This document shows, in pieces, positions 35,197-43,856 of a DNA stretch of 64,000 nucleotides; the first letter of the stretch is position 1; the number at the start of each line of letters is the position of its first letter. Source of the DNA: JAEUKA01 sp044228505 (GTDB taxonomy: Bacteria; Myxococcota_A; Polyangia; Palsa-1104; JAEUJZ01); contig JBGAUT010000008.1 of NCBI GenBank assembly GCA_044228505.1, forward strand, positions 124,001-188,000, in the 5' to 3' direction. A program made the position numbers and the translations under genes. The notes beneath the pieces are model-generated. The model searched no databases. It saw nothing but the letters and a program-made list of their open reading frames with translations, and had not been told where the DNA came from.

Positions 35197-36257
35197 TGCG
35201 CCGTCTGGCGATTGCCTCGCTGCTTATTTTGGGTTGCTTTGACTGGGATGTGCTGTCGTCGACCCTGGGCGATCCCGACCTCTCGGTCAGCGACGATTTG
35301 GCAATGGCCGATCTGAAGGAGCCGGACCTTGCGCTGTCCGATCTGCGTACGCCGGATCTGTTGCCGCCGCCCGATTTGTCGTTGCCGGTGATCTCGTTCA
35401 CTCGCCAAGACGTCACCGCGCTCGGAGGCAAGAAGCCCAACAACGCCCTGTTCGGCTGGAATGCGACCAACCTAACTGCGGTTGGAGACGGTGGCGTAGT
35501 CGCGAAAACCATCGACGGCAAAACCTGGACCCTGGTAACGCTTGGTGTGGCCACCACGCAAAATCTCAACGATGTGTGGTTCTTCGACGCCAGCAATGGC
35601 TGGATCGTGGGCAGCGGGCCGACCGCCTATCAGTGGAATGGCTTGGCCTGGACGGCCAACAGCGCTGCGCTCACCAACGATGTCTTCGGTGTATTTGGAA
35701 GCGCGACCAACAAAGTGGTAGCGGCTGGCAGCGCCGACGCCATCTTCCGTTCCGACGGGACCAACTGGACCAAGAGCAACAACATTGCGCCCAAACCGGC
35801 GACCCAAAACGGTGTCTGGGGTATCGGCGGCACCTTCTTTTCGGTCGGCGCAAGCGATGACTGCATCAACATCACCGACACAGCAATCAGCAAGCTGAGC
35901 TGCTCGCAGGCGGGCGGTGCCGTCCTTCGGTCCGTCTGGGGTTTCTCCGCTTCCAACATCCTCACCGTTGGTTACGACAACAACACCAGCATCGCCAGCA
36001 AATCGAACGGTACCGGATGGTCGAAGGTGAACAACATCCCCAATATCGGCAAGCTCTACGCGGTCTGGGGTGCCTCGGCAACGGATATCTGGGTCGGCGG
36101 CGATGGCGGTCAGATCATGCGCCACGATGGAACCAACTGGACCCGCGTCACCGTGATGGGCATCCCCAACACCGAAGTCATCAAAGACATCTGGGGTGCC
36201 GACGCGAACAACATCTGGCTTCTCACCGATGTGGGCAGCATCTACAAGAAAAACTAG
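35196..36257 (+). CDS. Surface lipoprotein with beta-propeller-like repeats
   Basis: 353 residues. Lipobox LLILGC with Cys14, preceded by a short signal sequence. Residues about 28-70 are a tether of Asp/Leu/Pro repeats (DLSVSDDLAMADLKEPDLALSDLRTPDLLPPPDL). The rest has six or so blades of the NDVWFFDASNGWIVGSGPTAYQWNG / SVWGFSASNILTVGYD / AVWGASATDIWVGGDGGQIMRHDGTNW kind, common in myxobacterial proteins and similar to photosystem II stability factor-like propellers. A Cys pair (DDCINI...LSCSQ) may form a disulfide. Coupled to the TPR gene before it; ligand unknown. Confidence 0.8.
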   Translation: MRRLAIASLLILGCFDWDVLSSTLGDPDLSVSDDLAMADLKEPDLALSDLRTPDLLPPPDLSLPVISFTRQDVTALGGKKPNNALFGWNATNLTAVGDGGVVAKTIDGKTWTLVTLGVATTQNLNDVWFFDASNGWIVGSGPTAYQWNGLAWTANSAALTNDVFGVFGSATNKVVAAGSADAIFRSDGTNWTKSNNIAPKPATQNGVWGIGGTFFSVGASDDCINITDTAISKLSCSQAGGAVLRSVWGFSASNILTVGYDNNTSIASKSNGTGWSKVNNIPNIGKLYAVWGASATDIWVGGDGGQIMRHDGTNWTRVTVMGIPNTEVIKDIWGADANNIWLLTDVGSIYKKN

Positions 36258-37096
36258 CCCGGTGCCGCGCTCGCCAGGTACCGCGTAAGGTGCTGCTCAA
36301 CGGCGGCAAAGAGCTGCTCGCGCTCGACGTCGAGTGGCAAGATATGAAACGAGTCCGTTAGGACCAGCCGCTTGATGTGCTCAGCAGGTGTCCCCAGCTC
36401 CTGCGCGAACGCGTCCAGACACGTCGGTGGTACGGTGTGATCGCGGAGGCCGTAGGACAACAGCGTGGGCTGACGAACCTCGCTGAGGTGTCCGCGCATG
36501 GTCCGCATCAGCTCGATCAGACTGGCCAGGGCCCGCAGCGGCATTCCCCACGGCCGCAGCGGCGCTTTTGGCAGATCCCGCGCCTTCACATCGCGTCCAG
36601 CTAGCTTGGGCACTGCGAGCCGCTGAAGACCACTGTGTCGTGCCATCCGAATTATGGCCCGCTCCTGCCAGCTCGGCAGCCACAGCGGCGTTGCCAGAAT
36701 GCCCAGCGCCTTCACCGCGGGCCGCCCCAGATCCTGCGAACCAGCCGGGACCGGATAACGTCGCGCCAGCTCCACACCCAACAGCCCGCCCATGGAAAAG
36801 CCGATCACCGCAAGCTGTGGCGGCTGCGAGGTCGCGGTCGAGATTCGCTCATGCAGCTTGAGCAATGCCTGCTCCGCCGAGGCCAGCCAGTCTTGCCAGG
36901 TGCTCTCCGCAAGCGCCCGCAGGCTCTGGTGGTGCCCCGCTAGCAGCGGCACCGAAACATGGTAACCAGCCTGGTGGAGCCGCTCAGCGAGCAGGTGCAG
37001 CTCGAACGGTGACCCCGAAAAGCCGTGAATCAGCAGCACGCCTCGCGACTCGGACGAATGACCGACCAGAAATCGCGGCTGCGACAGCGGGTCCAC
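36254..37096 (-). CDS. Alpha/beta hydrolase, carboxylesterase/monoacylglycerol lipase-like
   Basis: 280 residues. The oxyanion-hole start is LLIHGFSGSPFE, the nucleophile elbow is GFSMGG with Ser101, the acid is in SYGLRDHTVPP, and the His in DSFHILPLDVE, in the right order. The closest familiar relatives are Est30-type carboxylesterases and bacterial monoacylglycerol lipases. It ends 4 bp inside the convergent lipoprotein gene. It lies 9 bp downstream of the PEGA kinase gene on the same strand, so it may be co-transcribed with it. Confidence 0.88.
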   Translation of the reverse strand: MDPLSQPRFLVGHSSESRGVLLIHGFSGSPFELHLLAERLHQAGYHVSVPLLAGHHQSLRALAESTWQDWLASAEQALLKLHERISTATSQPPQLAVIGFSMGGLLGVELARRYPVPAGSQDLGRPAVKALGILATPLWLPSWQERAIIRMARHSGLQRLAVPKLAGRDVKARDLPKAPLRPWGMPLRALASLIELMRTMRGHLSEVRQPTLLSYGLRDHTVPPTCLDAFAQELGTPAEHIKRLVLTDSFHILPLDVEREQLFAAVEQHLTRYLASAAPG

Positions 37097-37105
37097 GGTG
37101 CCCTC

Positions 37106-39988
37106 TTACTTGCGGAAATCTTTGATGACCGTCTGCGTCTCGCCCGCGATGATGTGAACCGAGAACGTCTCGCGGATTCCAAACTCAGGGTTAAACAGCA
37201 TGATCTGGTGCATCCCTGGGCTCATCTGATACGCGGTCTGCGGGGTGTTCAGGTTGGTATCGACCCCATCCACATAGATCTTGGTCCACGGCTTCGAGTT
37301 GATCCGCAGAAAGCCCATGTTGCCCGCTGGGCGGACTGGCTTGTCAGCGACACGTGGTGGAGGACGAGGCGTATGCCGCTCCGGCGTCCGTTCAGGCTGC
37401 ACGGGCCGCTGCACGGCCACAGGCGGTGTCACTTTCACCGGCGGCGGATTGACAGGTGGCGTCACCGCCACTTTTTCGGGCGGCGGATTGACAGGTGGCG
37501 TCACCGCCACTTTTTCGGGTGGCGGATTGACAGGCGGCGTCACCGCCACTTTTTCGGGTGGCGAATTGACAGGCGGCGTCACTGCCACTTTCTCAGGCGG
37601 CGACGTCTCTCCCACTGGCTTGCTCGCAGGCTCCGGCGGCAGCGGCACCTTGAAGTCGACCGTCTTGCCCGCTTCCACGGTAATCGTCTGGGTCAGGATG
37701 CGCGCACCGAGCCGTAGCTCGATCGTATGCTGCCCCGCCGCCACACTACCCACCCGCATCGGCGTCACTTGTCCCAAAGAGGCTCCGTCGAGGAATACCA
37801 TCGCCCCCGCCGGTTCCGTAACCAAGGTAAAGCCACCGGTCTGCTGGGTGAGCACCACCAGCGCCGCGTTCACACGTACGGTCTCACCGGCCTGCACCGT
37901 CACGGCGTCCGTCCAGGACTTGTAACCGGTCCGCTGCACCGACACCGCGTGTGTTCCCGGCGGTAGCGGCAAGATCACCGGCGACGAGTCCATCCCGCTA
38001 ACGGGCTTACCATCCACCAGTACCGCGAAGTCACGATCGGGATTGACCATCACCACGACCGTGCCAGGACGAAGCAGGAACCAGTACGCCGCTCCACCGC
38101 CACCAATCGCCAGTAGCAGCAGCAGCAACAGCAGGGCGGCTGTATTCGAGCCCTGGGGCTTCTGCGGTGCCGCATCTCGGGTTCCTACCTCCAGCGAGTC
38201 CGGCATATTCAGCGGCGGGGGGGGTGCCACAGCCGGAATGGCCCGCGAGCGCTGCGGCTCCAGCACAGCCTGATTGGCTGCTTCGAGCATGGTCGGTGCG
38301 CTGACCTCCATGATCTCTTCGATGGTCTGCGGCACGCGCTGCCCTGGTGGCACCGCCACCGTTGGACCCCCTTCCAGAGGATCGCGCTCGCCGCCTTCTT
38401 CCACGGTCTTATACTGCTGCGTCTCGATATCGCCAGCGTCTCGGGCCTGGACCACGCCGTTGGCTCGCCGCGAGGCTTCCATCTCGGCGTCGAAGGCCGC
38501 ACGGTCTTGCTGCGGAAACGCTTTGGTCGCCAGGCTGTCATCGGAAAAACGCGGCTCGGCGATCTTTCCGGCCCCCATCGGTCCATCAACCGCCGTGTCT
38601 TCTTCGGACGCAACCTCGGTCACGGGCGGTGCCGACCTGCCCACTGGCTTGAGCTTGGTGGCGCTGCCGGAAGCACTCGCCGGACGCCCACCGCGCTGTA
38701 CGTCGCGCATCAGCCCCGCAGCTTCGGCAATGTTCTGGACCTGACCACGTGGGGCCGCTGGCGGCGAACTCGCCGTCTTGACGGTCTTCACGTTGGTCGA
38801 CATCCAATCGCTCGGCGCACCACCGTCTGGAGCAAACGCCTTGATCGAACCGGTCGCCTTGACGGCCTGAATGCTGCCGGTCTCCTTCGAGCCGCGCAGT
38901 CCACCGCCGGGATCGGCCTTGAGCGCCGCCATCGACAGCGTCGCCCGGGCCCGCTGCAGCGAGTCCGCTCCCGACGTTGGCAGCGCCACCTTGGTGTCGC
39001 GAATCGCGTCCACCTCGTTTTGCTCCGCTTCCATTTCGGTGCGGAACACCCGCTTCATCCACGCCGCCATGTCCTTGCGCGAGAAGAACTCGCCCGAGGT
39101 GTACAGGAACGACTGGAGGTCGGCATGCAGGTCCATCGCCGTCTGATAGCGCTCCTCCGGCTTGGCCGCGAGCGCCTTCATCACGATGCGATCGAGTTCT
39201 TCGGGGATTTTGCGGTTATAGGCGGTCGGCGGTAGTACCTCGACGTTCTTGATCTTGTCGAGGACGGCCAGCTCTTGATCGGGTGGAAACAGTCGCTCGC
39301 CGGTGAGCAGCTCGTACAGCACGATGCCGGTCGCGAACACGTCCGAGCGCCGATCGAGCAGCTCGCCTTTGACCTGCTCCGGCGACATATAGGCGAACTT
39401 GCCCTTGAGCACGCCCGCCTCGGTCTGCGTTTCCCGCGTCGCACTTTGCTTGGCAATCCCGAAGTCGATCAGCTTGATCTCGCCTTCGTAGCTGACCAGC
39501 ACGTTCTGCGGGGAGACATCGCGATGCACCACATTGAGCGGGTTTCCGAGCGAGTCCTGCTTGTTGTGCGCGTAGTCGAGCGCCTCGCACAGCTTCATCA
39601 CGATGAAGCAGCTCTGCGCGAGCGGCATGGTCGGCGTGCCATCGGGAAGCTGCTGCTTACAGCGCTGAAAGAGCGACTTGAGGTCTTGCCCCAAGACGTA
39701 CTCCATCGCGATGAAGTAGCTTTCACCGACCTTACCCCAATCTACCACCTGGCAAATGCCGGGGTGATTGAGCTGCACCGCCAGCTTGGCCTCGTCGATA
39801 AACATCGAGGTAAGCTCTTTGTCGGCGGTGAGCAGGTCGATCATCTTCTTGACGGCGACAATGCGCTCGGTGCCTTCGAGAGAGACGGTCTTCGCACGGA
39901 AGATCTCGGCCATCCCGCCGGTGCTGACGCGGTCGAAGAGGAAGTATTTTCCAAACTGGTTAGGTTTTTTCACAACCATCCTCGGCAC
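37106..39988 (-). CDS. Serine/threonine protein kinase with PEGA-type C-terminal domains
   Basis: 960 residues (GTG at 39988; an ATG three codons later at 39979 is possible). Kinase domain about 10-275: glycine loop VSTGGMAEIFRA, AVKKMI lysine, HRDVSPQNVLV catalytic loop, IDFGIAKQ, and YMSPEQVKGE, a Pkn2-type Hanks kinase. A Ser/Pro/Ala-rich juxtamembrane part to about 620 follows, then one TM helix (TAALLLLLLLLAIGGGGAAYWFLL). The extracytoplasmic part has PEGA-like units (VLVDGKPVSG..., TGGFTLVTEPAGAMVFLDGASLGQVTPMRVG), a low-complexity repeat of PPEKVAVTPPVN (13 residues, four times), and a final PEGA-like domain. A receptor kinase; target and signal unknown. Confidence 0.93.
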   Translation of the reverse strand: MPRMVVKKPNQFGKYFLFDRVSTGGMAEIFRAKTVSLEGTERIVAVKKMIDLLTADKELTSMFIDEAKLAVQLNHPGICQVVDWGKVGESYFIAMEYVLGQDLKSLFQRCKQQLPDGTPTMPLAQSCFIVMKLCEALDYAHNKQDSLGNPLNVVHRDVSPQNVLVSYEGEIKLIDFGIAKQSATRETQTEAGVLKGKFAYMSPEQVKGELLDRRSDVFATGIVLYELLTGERLFPPDQELAVLDKIKNVEVLPPTAYNRKIPEELDRIVMKALAAKPEERYQTAMDLHADLQSFLYTSGEFFSRKDMAAWMKRVFRTEMEAEQNEVDAIRDTKVALPTSGADSLQRARATLSMAALKADPGGGLRGSKETGSIQAVKATGSIKAFAPDGGAPSDWMSTNVKTVKTASSPPAAPRGQVQNIAEAAGLMRDVQRGGRPASASGSATKLKPVGRSAPPVTEVASEEDTAVDGPMGAGKIAEPRFSDDSLATKAFPQQDRAAFDAEMEASRRANGVVQARDAGDIETQQYKTVEEGGERDPLEGGPTVAVPPGQRVPQTIEEIMEVSAPTMLEAANQAVLEPQRSRAIPAVAPPPPLNMPDSLEVGTRDAAPQKPQGSNTAALLLLLLLLAIGGGGAAYWFLLRPGTVVVMVNPDRDFAVLVDGKPVSGMDSSPVILPLPPGTHAVSVQRTGYKSWTDAVTVQAGETVRVNAALVVLTQQTGGFTLVTEPAGAMVFLDGASLGQVTPMRVGSVAAGQHTIELRLGARILTQTITVEAGKTVDFKVPLPPEPASKPVGETSPPEKVAVTPPVNSPPEKVAVTPPVNPPPEKVAVTPPVNPPPEKVAVTPPVNPPPVKVTPPVAVQRPVQPERTPERHTPRPPPRVADKPVRPAGNMGFLRINSKPWTKIYVDGVDTNLNTPQTAYQMSPGMHQIMLFNPEFGIRETFSVHIIAGETQTVIKDFRK
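37441..37599 (-). repeat. 39-bp tandem repeat coding for PPEKVAVTPPVNP in the kinase gene
   Basis: About four copies of a 39-bp unit (13 codons), nearly identical at DNA level. In frame, so copy number can change without breaking the gene. The repeat encodes a Pro/Lys/Val linker between the PEGA region and the C-terminal domain outside the membrane. Confidence 0.8.
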
Positions 39989-40138
39989 ATGAAGGGGTCA
40001 GCCTACTGTGAAGCGAGCTGAGCTAGTGTGCACCAGTGGGAAGGTTAGCATCGCATCTTAGCGATTCACAATGTAGAACTCGGTAACTAGAAGGTATCTG
40101 GACCCTGCACGGCCGCCGTGTTAGCTCCTTACAACACG

Positions 40139-40510
40139 ATGTCTCAAAAGCCACACCACACCTCGTCTGGCTCCACAGCCTCGGGCAGCACGCCACCTCA
40201 CAACGACGAAGCCACGGGCAGTCCGGTCGGTGACGATCCCGAGGTCGACATGCAGGTCGAGATTTTTCGCACCCGCAGCCGCCTGCTGGCCCAAATGATC
40301 GTCGATGACATCCTCGCGGCCGAAGGCGTGGTCGCGGTCATCCACGATCGCCAAATGCACTCACTGCCGGCACCGCTGGCCATGTCCGGAGAGATCGGCA
40401 TCGCCGTTTCCGAGATCGATCGCGAGGTCGCTCTCTCCGCGCTGCGGGAAGCCGCCCAAAACGGGGTGCCTCTCGACGACGGTGAGATCGTCGAGGAGTC
40501 GGTAGGCTAA
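40139..40510 (+). CDS. DUF2007-like small protein
   Basis: 123 residues from the ATG at 40139 (GTG at 40118 possible; neither has a clear ribosome site). The first 40 residues are Ser/Thr/Gly/His-rich. Residues about 45-110 (VEIFRTRSRLLAQMIVDDILAAEGVVAVIHDRQMHSLPAPLAMSGEIGIAVSEIDREVALSALREA) have the alpha-beta pattern of DUF2007, a small ferredoxin-like domain of unknown role. The next gene starts 3 bp after its stop, so it is co-transcribed with the PPDK-like gene. Confidence 0.7.
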   Translation: MSQKPHHTSSGSTASGSTPPHNDEATGSPVGDDPEVDMQVEIFRTRSRLLAQMIVDDILAAEGVVAVIHDRQMHSLPAPLAMSGEIGIAVSEIDREVALSALREAAQNGVPLDDGEIVEESVG

Positions 40511-40513
40511 ACA

Positions 40514-42622
40514 ATGCTCGACGACGTGGTGCTGCTTTCCTCCGGCACCTGTGGGCACGGGCATGGCAAACCACCGGCAGTGCCCGATCCGGCGCTGCTC
40601 GGGCAGAAGGGGGCGGGGCTGTGCGTGATGGCGCAGCTTGGCTTACCTGTGCCACCGGGTCTGATCTTGCCGTGCTCGCTGTGGCCGCATTTTTTGGCCC
40701 ACGACTGCTTTCCGGAAGAGTTCTGGCAGCACATCGAGTCGCAGCTTGCCGAGCTGGGTCACTCCGTCGACGCGGCGCTCGGTGATCCAGCCCGTCCCCT
40801 GCTCCTGTCGGTGCGTTCGGGTGCCAGTGTGTCGATGCCGGGCATGCTCGATTCGCTGCTCAATGTCGGCATCAGCGAGTCGGTGCTGCCAGGGCTATCC
40901 CGACGGCTCGGTGACGCCCGCTGTGCGATGGACTGTTATCGACGCTTTTTGCACCAGTACGCGGCGCTGGTCTTTGGACTGAAGCCGGACAGCGTGCTGG
41001 TTCCCGATCCTTTCGAGGTGTTGCTGTTCGAGCAAAAGCAAAAGCGCGGTGTCAATCGAGACGAAGAGCTGTCGACAGAGGATCTGGCGGAGCTGTGCAA
41101 GCAGTATCAGGACGTGATCGCCAAGCGCACCGGGTTGAAGGTTCCCGAAGATGCCCGGACCCAGCTCCGCGAAGCGGTCTATGCTGTGCTGCGCTCGTTT
41201 CACAACCCGCGTGCCGAGGAATATCGCCGCATGCAGGGCATTCCGGTCCACATCGGCACGGCGGTCACGCTGCAACTGATGGTGTTTGGCAACTTGGGGC
41301 CACACTCTGCCACGGGCGTCGTCTTTTCGCGGGATCCCCGCAGCGGTGAGCCGGGTCTGTACGGCGAGTTTTTGCCCCAGGCGCAGGGCGATGACCTGGT
41401 TTCGGGTGGATTTACGCCCCGGCCGATTGCTGAGCTGTCCGCGCTGCTTCCCGGTGCTTACCAGCAGCTCGCGTCTGCGGTGGCGTCACTCGAGCGTCGC
41501 TTTGCCGACTTGCAGGATGTCGAGTTCACCATCGAGCGCGGGCAACTGTTTTTGCTGCAAACCCGCTCGGGCAAGCGCTCGGCCCGGGCCATGGTACGGG
41601 TGGCAAGTGATCTGGTCCGCGAGGGCATGATCTCGCCCGAAGAAGCGCTCCGTCGCTGCGATCCCAAGCGTTTTTCCGAGCTGCTGTTGCCGATGGTCGA
41701 TCCGCAGGCCAGTGCTCCCACCATTGCTCGGGGCTTGCCCGCCTCGCCCGGTGCCGCCGCCGGACCGATCGTACTGACTTCCCAGGAAGCGGCGGCCCAG
41801 CGCCGCAAAGGCATCGCGACGATTTTGATCCGCGCCGAGACCTCGACCGATGACATCGTCGGCATTGAAGCGGCGGCGGGACTGGTGACGACCCGAGGCG
41901 GCATGACCTCGCATGCGGCGGTGGTGGCACGAGGCATGGGTCGCTGCGCCATCGTTGGTTGTTCCTCGCTGCGGGTCGATATCGCCAAACAACAAGTGTC
42001 GACGCGGGAATTTACGCTGCGCCAGGGAGACGCGGTCACCTTGGACGGTCATCGCGGCCTTTTGCTACTGGGCGCGCTGCCGCTGACGCTGTCGCATGTC
42101 CAGCACGACGCCGACCTGTCGCGCCTGTCGGGCTGGGCGATGGCTTCGGCGCGGGTTCCGATCTGGGCGCGACTTTCGACCAACAACGATCGCCAGCTCG
42201 TCCGCAATCTGCCGGTCGCACGACTGCTCCGAATCGACGGCGCGACGGCAACCGCTGACGGCGAGCCACAGCCCATCGTCGTCGAATCCATGCTGCCCGA
42301 AGTCCCAAAAAGCCATGGCATCCTGCTTAGCGAAAGTGAGCTGGCGCAGCGACCCGCGCTCGCCAAGCAGTCGGCGCTGATTGCCATTGAACTGACCACG
42401 CTGCCCGATGAGACGCTGCTCGAACGAACGCTGCAAGCGGCGCGCAGCGAGTCGCAAGGCCGACCCTGTCCAATTGGGCTCGCGGTGAGCGAGCAGCTCG
42501 CCGTGGAACAGCGGCTGTATGCCATGGCGGCCCGACTGCGATTCGACTTTGTGGCCTGTCCGGTGCTGCGGACTCCGCTCGCCTGGCTTTTGTCGGCCCG
42601 CGCCTCGCTGTCGGAGGCGTAA
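40514..42622 (+). CDS. Pyruvate phosphate dikinase-like protein with shortened PEP domain
   Basis: 702 residues; true PPDKs have about 870-900. The N-terminal ATP-grasp part is well conserved (LLSVRSGASVSMPGMLDSLLNVG, GTAVTLQLMVFGNLGPHSATGVVFSRDP, QDVEFTIERGQLFLLQTRSGKR), and the swivelling phosphohistidine domain has the catalytic His in TTRGGMTSHAAVVARGMG (about residue 462). From about 525 on the PEP/pyruvate TIM barrel is reduced to about 175 residues. The far C-terminus still resembles the catalytic-Cys block (FDFVACPVLRTPLAWLLSARAS). It probably cannot make PEP by the normal route. Alternatives are a phosphotransfer protein acting on another partner, or an enzyme in decay. It follows the DUF2007 gene by 3 bp. 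Confidence 0.8.
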   Translation: MLDDVVLLSSGTCGHGHGKPPAVPDPALLGQKGAGLCVMAQLGLPVPPGLILPCSLWPHFLAHDCFPEEFWQHIESQLAELGHSVDAALGDPARPLLLSVRSGASVSMPGMLDSLLNVGISESVLPGLSRRLGDARCAMDCYRRFLHQYAALVFGLKPDSVLVPDPFEVLLFEQKQKRGVNRDEELSTEDLAELCKQYQDVIAKRTGLKVPEDARTQLREAVYAVLRSFHNPRAEEYRRMQGIPVHIGTAVTLQLMVFGNLGPHSATGVVFSRDPRSGEPGLYGEFLPQAQGDDLVSGGFTPRPIAELSALLPGAYQQLASAVASLERRFADLQDVEFTIERGQLFLLQTRSGKRSARAMVRVASDLVREGMISPEEALRRCDPKRFSELLLPMVDPQASAPTIARGLPASPGAAAGPIVLTSQEAAAQRRKGIATILIRAETSTDDIVGIEAAAGLVTTRGGMTSHAAVVARGMGRCAIVGCSSLRVDIAKQQVSTREFTLRQGDAVTLDGHRGLLLLGALPLTLSHVQHDADLSRLSGWAMASARVPIWARLSTNNDRQLVRNLPVARLLRIDGATATADGEPQPIVVESMLPEVPKSHGILLSESELAQRPALAKQSALIAIELTTLPDETLLERTLQAARSESQGRPCPIGLAVSEQLAVEQRLYAMAARLRFDFVACPVLRTPLAWLLSARASLSEA

Positions 42623-42632
42623 GCCGCCCGCG

Positions 42633-43817
42633 CTACTCGGCAGCGGCGAAGGCCTGGGCCAGATCGGCGCGCAGATCGTCGACGTGCTCGATCCCGACGC
42701 TCAGTCGAATCAGCCCGTCCGAGATCCCCAGGATGTTGCGCTGCTCGACGGGGATGCTGGCGTGGGTCATGCTCGCCGGATGCTCGATGAGCGACTCGAC
42801 GCCACCCAGGCTTTCGGCGCAGGCGATAAGCCTCACCGCCCGCAGGATGTTCACCGAGCGCGCCAGGGCTGGAAGCCGACCGCTGCCGACGACAAAGCTG
42901 ATCATGCCGCCCGCGCCGTGCATCTGCTGTTTGGCCAGCGCATGCTGCGGATGCGACGCCAGACCCGGATAGATCACCCGCTCGATGAGTCCGCGCCCGA
43001 TCTGCGATTCCAGCCACTCGGCAATCGCCTGGCCATTTTCGCAGTGACGAGCCATCCGCAAAGGCAGGGTCTTGACCCCCCGCATCACCAGGAAGCAGTC
43101 CATCGGACCCGGCACCGCCCCGATTGCGTTTTGCAAAAAGCGCAGCCGCTCGTGCAGCGCAGCGTCGCTCGTCACCACCACCCCGCCCACGACATCGGCA
43201 TGGCCGTTTATGTACTTGGTGGTCGAGTGAACCACCGCCGTCGCCCCCAGCTCGAGCGGCCGCTGCAGCACCGGTGACATGAAGGTGTTGTCGACGAACA
43301 GCGGCAGACCCGCCGTCTTGCAGATCGCCGCCACCTGTGCGATGTCACACAGCTTGAGCAGGGGATTGGTCGGCGTCTCGATCCACACGAGCTTGGTGTT
43401 TGGGCGAATCGCCTCGCCGAACGCCGCCGGTCGCATCGGATCGACGTAGCTGACGGACACCCCGAGCTGCTTCATCACCCGCTCGAAGATGCGATAGGTG
43501 CCGCCGTACAGGTCGTCGCCCGCCACTACATGATCGCCCGCCGACAGCGTGTGCAGGATGGTCGTCGTCGCCGCGCAGCCCGAGGCAAACGCCACCCCGT
43601 GCGTGCCCCCCTCCAGCGCCGCCAGGTTCGCTTCGAGCGCCTGCCGCGTCGGGTTGTGGGTGCGCGAATACTCGTAGCCCTTGTGCCCGCCCGGCCCGTC
43701 CTGCACATAGGTCGAGGTCATAAACACCGGCGGCGTAATCGCTCCGGTCACCGGCTCGGCGGGCTGTCCCGCGTGAATCGCAAGCGTCTCCAGGTGCTGC
43801 CTATGCGTCGTGTTCAT
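42633..43817 (-). CDS. Trans-sulfuration PLP enzyme, cystathionine gamma-synthase/lyase family
   Basis: 394 residues from the ATG at 43817. PLP fold type I of the Cys/Met metabolism family. The Schiff-base lysine is Lys201 in HSTTKYINGHADVVGG. Other family blocks: YEYSRTHNPTRQALE, FASGCAATTTILHTLSAGDHVVAGDDLYGGTYRIF, WIETPTNPLLKLCDI, FVDNTFMSPVLQRPLELGA, and the C-terminal LAESLGGVESLIEHPASMTHA type region (here CAESLGGVESLIEHPASMTHASIP). Synthase and lyase (metB, mccB, metC-like) cannot be separated safely by eye. Upstream on its strand lies an array of palindromes filling the gap to carB, which may control it. Confidence 0.9.
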   Translation of the reverse strand: MNTTHRQHLETLAIHAGQPAEPVTGAITPPVFMTSTYVQDGPGGHKGYEYSRTHNPTRQALEANLAALEGGTHGVAFASGCAATTTILHTLSAGDHVVAGDDLYGGTYRIFERVMKQLGVSVSYVDPMRPAAFGEAIRPNTKLVWIETPTNPLLKLCDIAQVAAICKTAGLPLFVDNTFMSPVLQRPLELGATAVVHSTTKYINGHADVVGGVVVTSDAALHERLRFLQNAIGAVPGPMDCFLVMRGVKTLPLRMARHCENGQAIAEWLESQIGRGLIERVIYPGLASHPQHALAKQQMHGAGGMISFVVGSGRLPALARSVNILRAVRLIACAESLGGVESLIEHPASMTHASIPVEQRNILGISDGLIRLSVGIEHVDDLRADLAQAFAAAE

Positions 43818-43856
43818 GTCGTGTCGCCTCTTGCACCAGCCTATGCGCTGGGTTCG

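Noticed and set aside
42049..43017. Minus-strand 322-codon frame spanning the PPDK-like/trans-sulfuration junction
   Set aside because: Runs across two real genes in the wrong frame; no recognisable domain.
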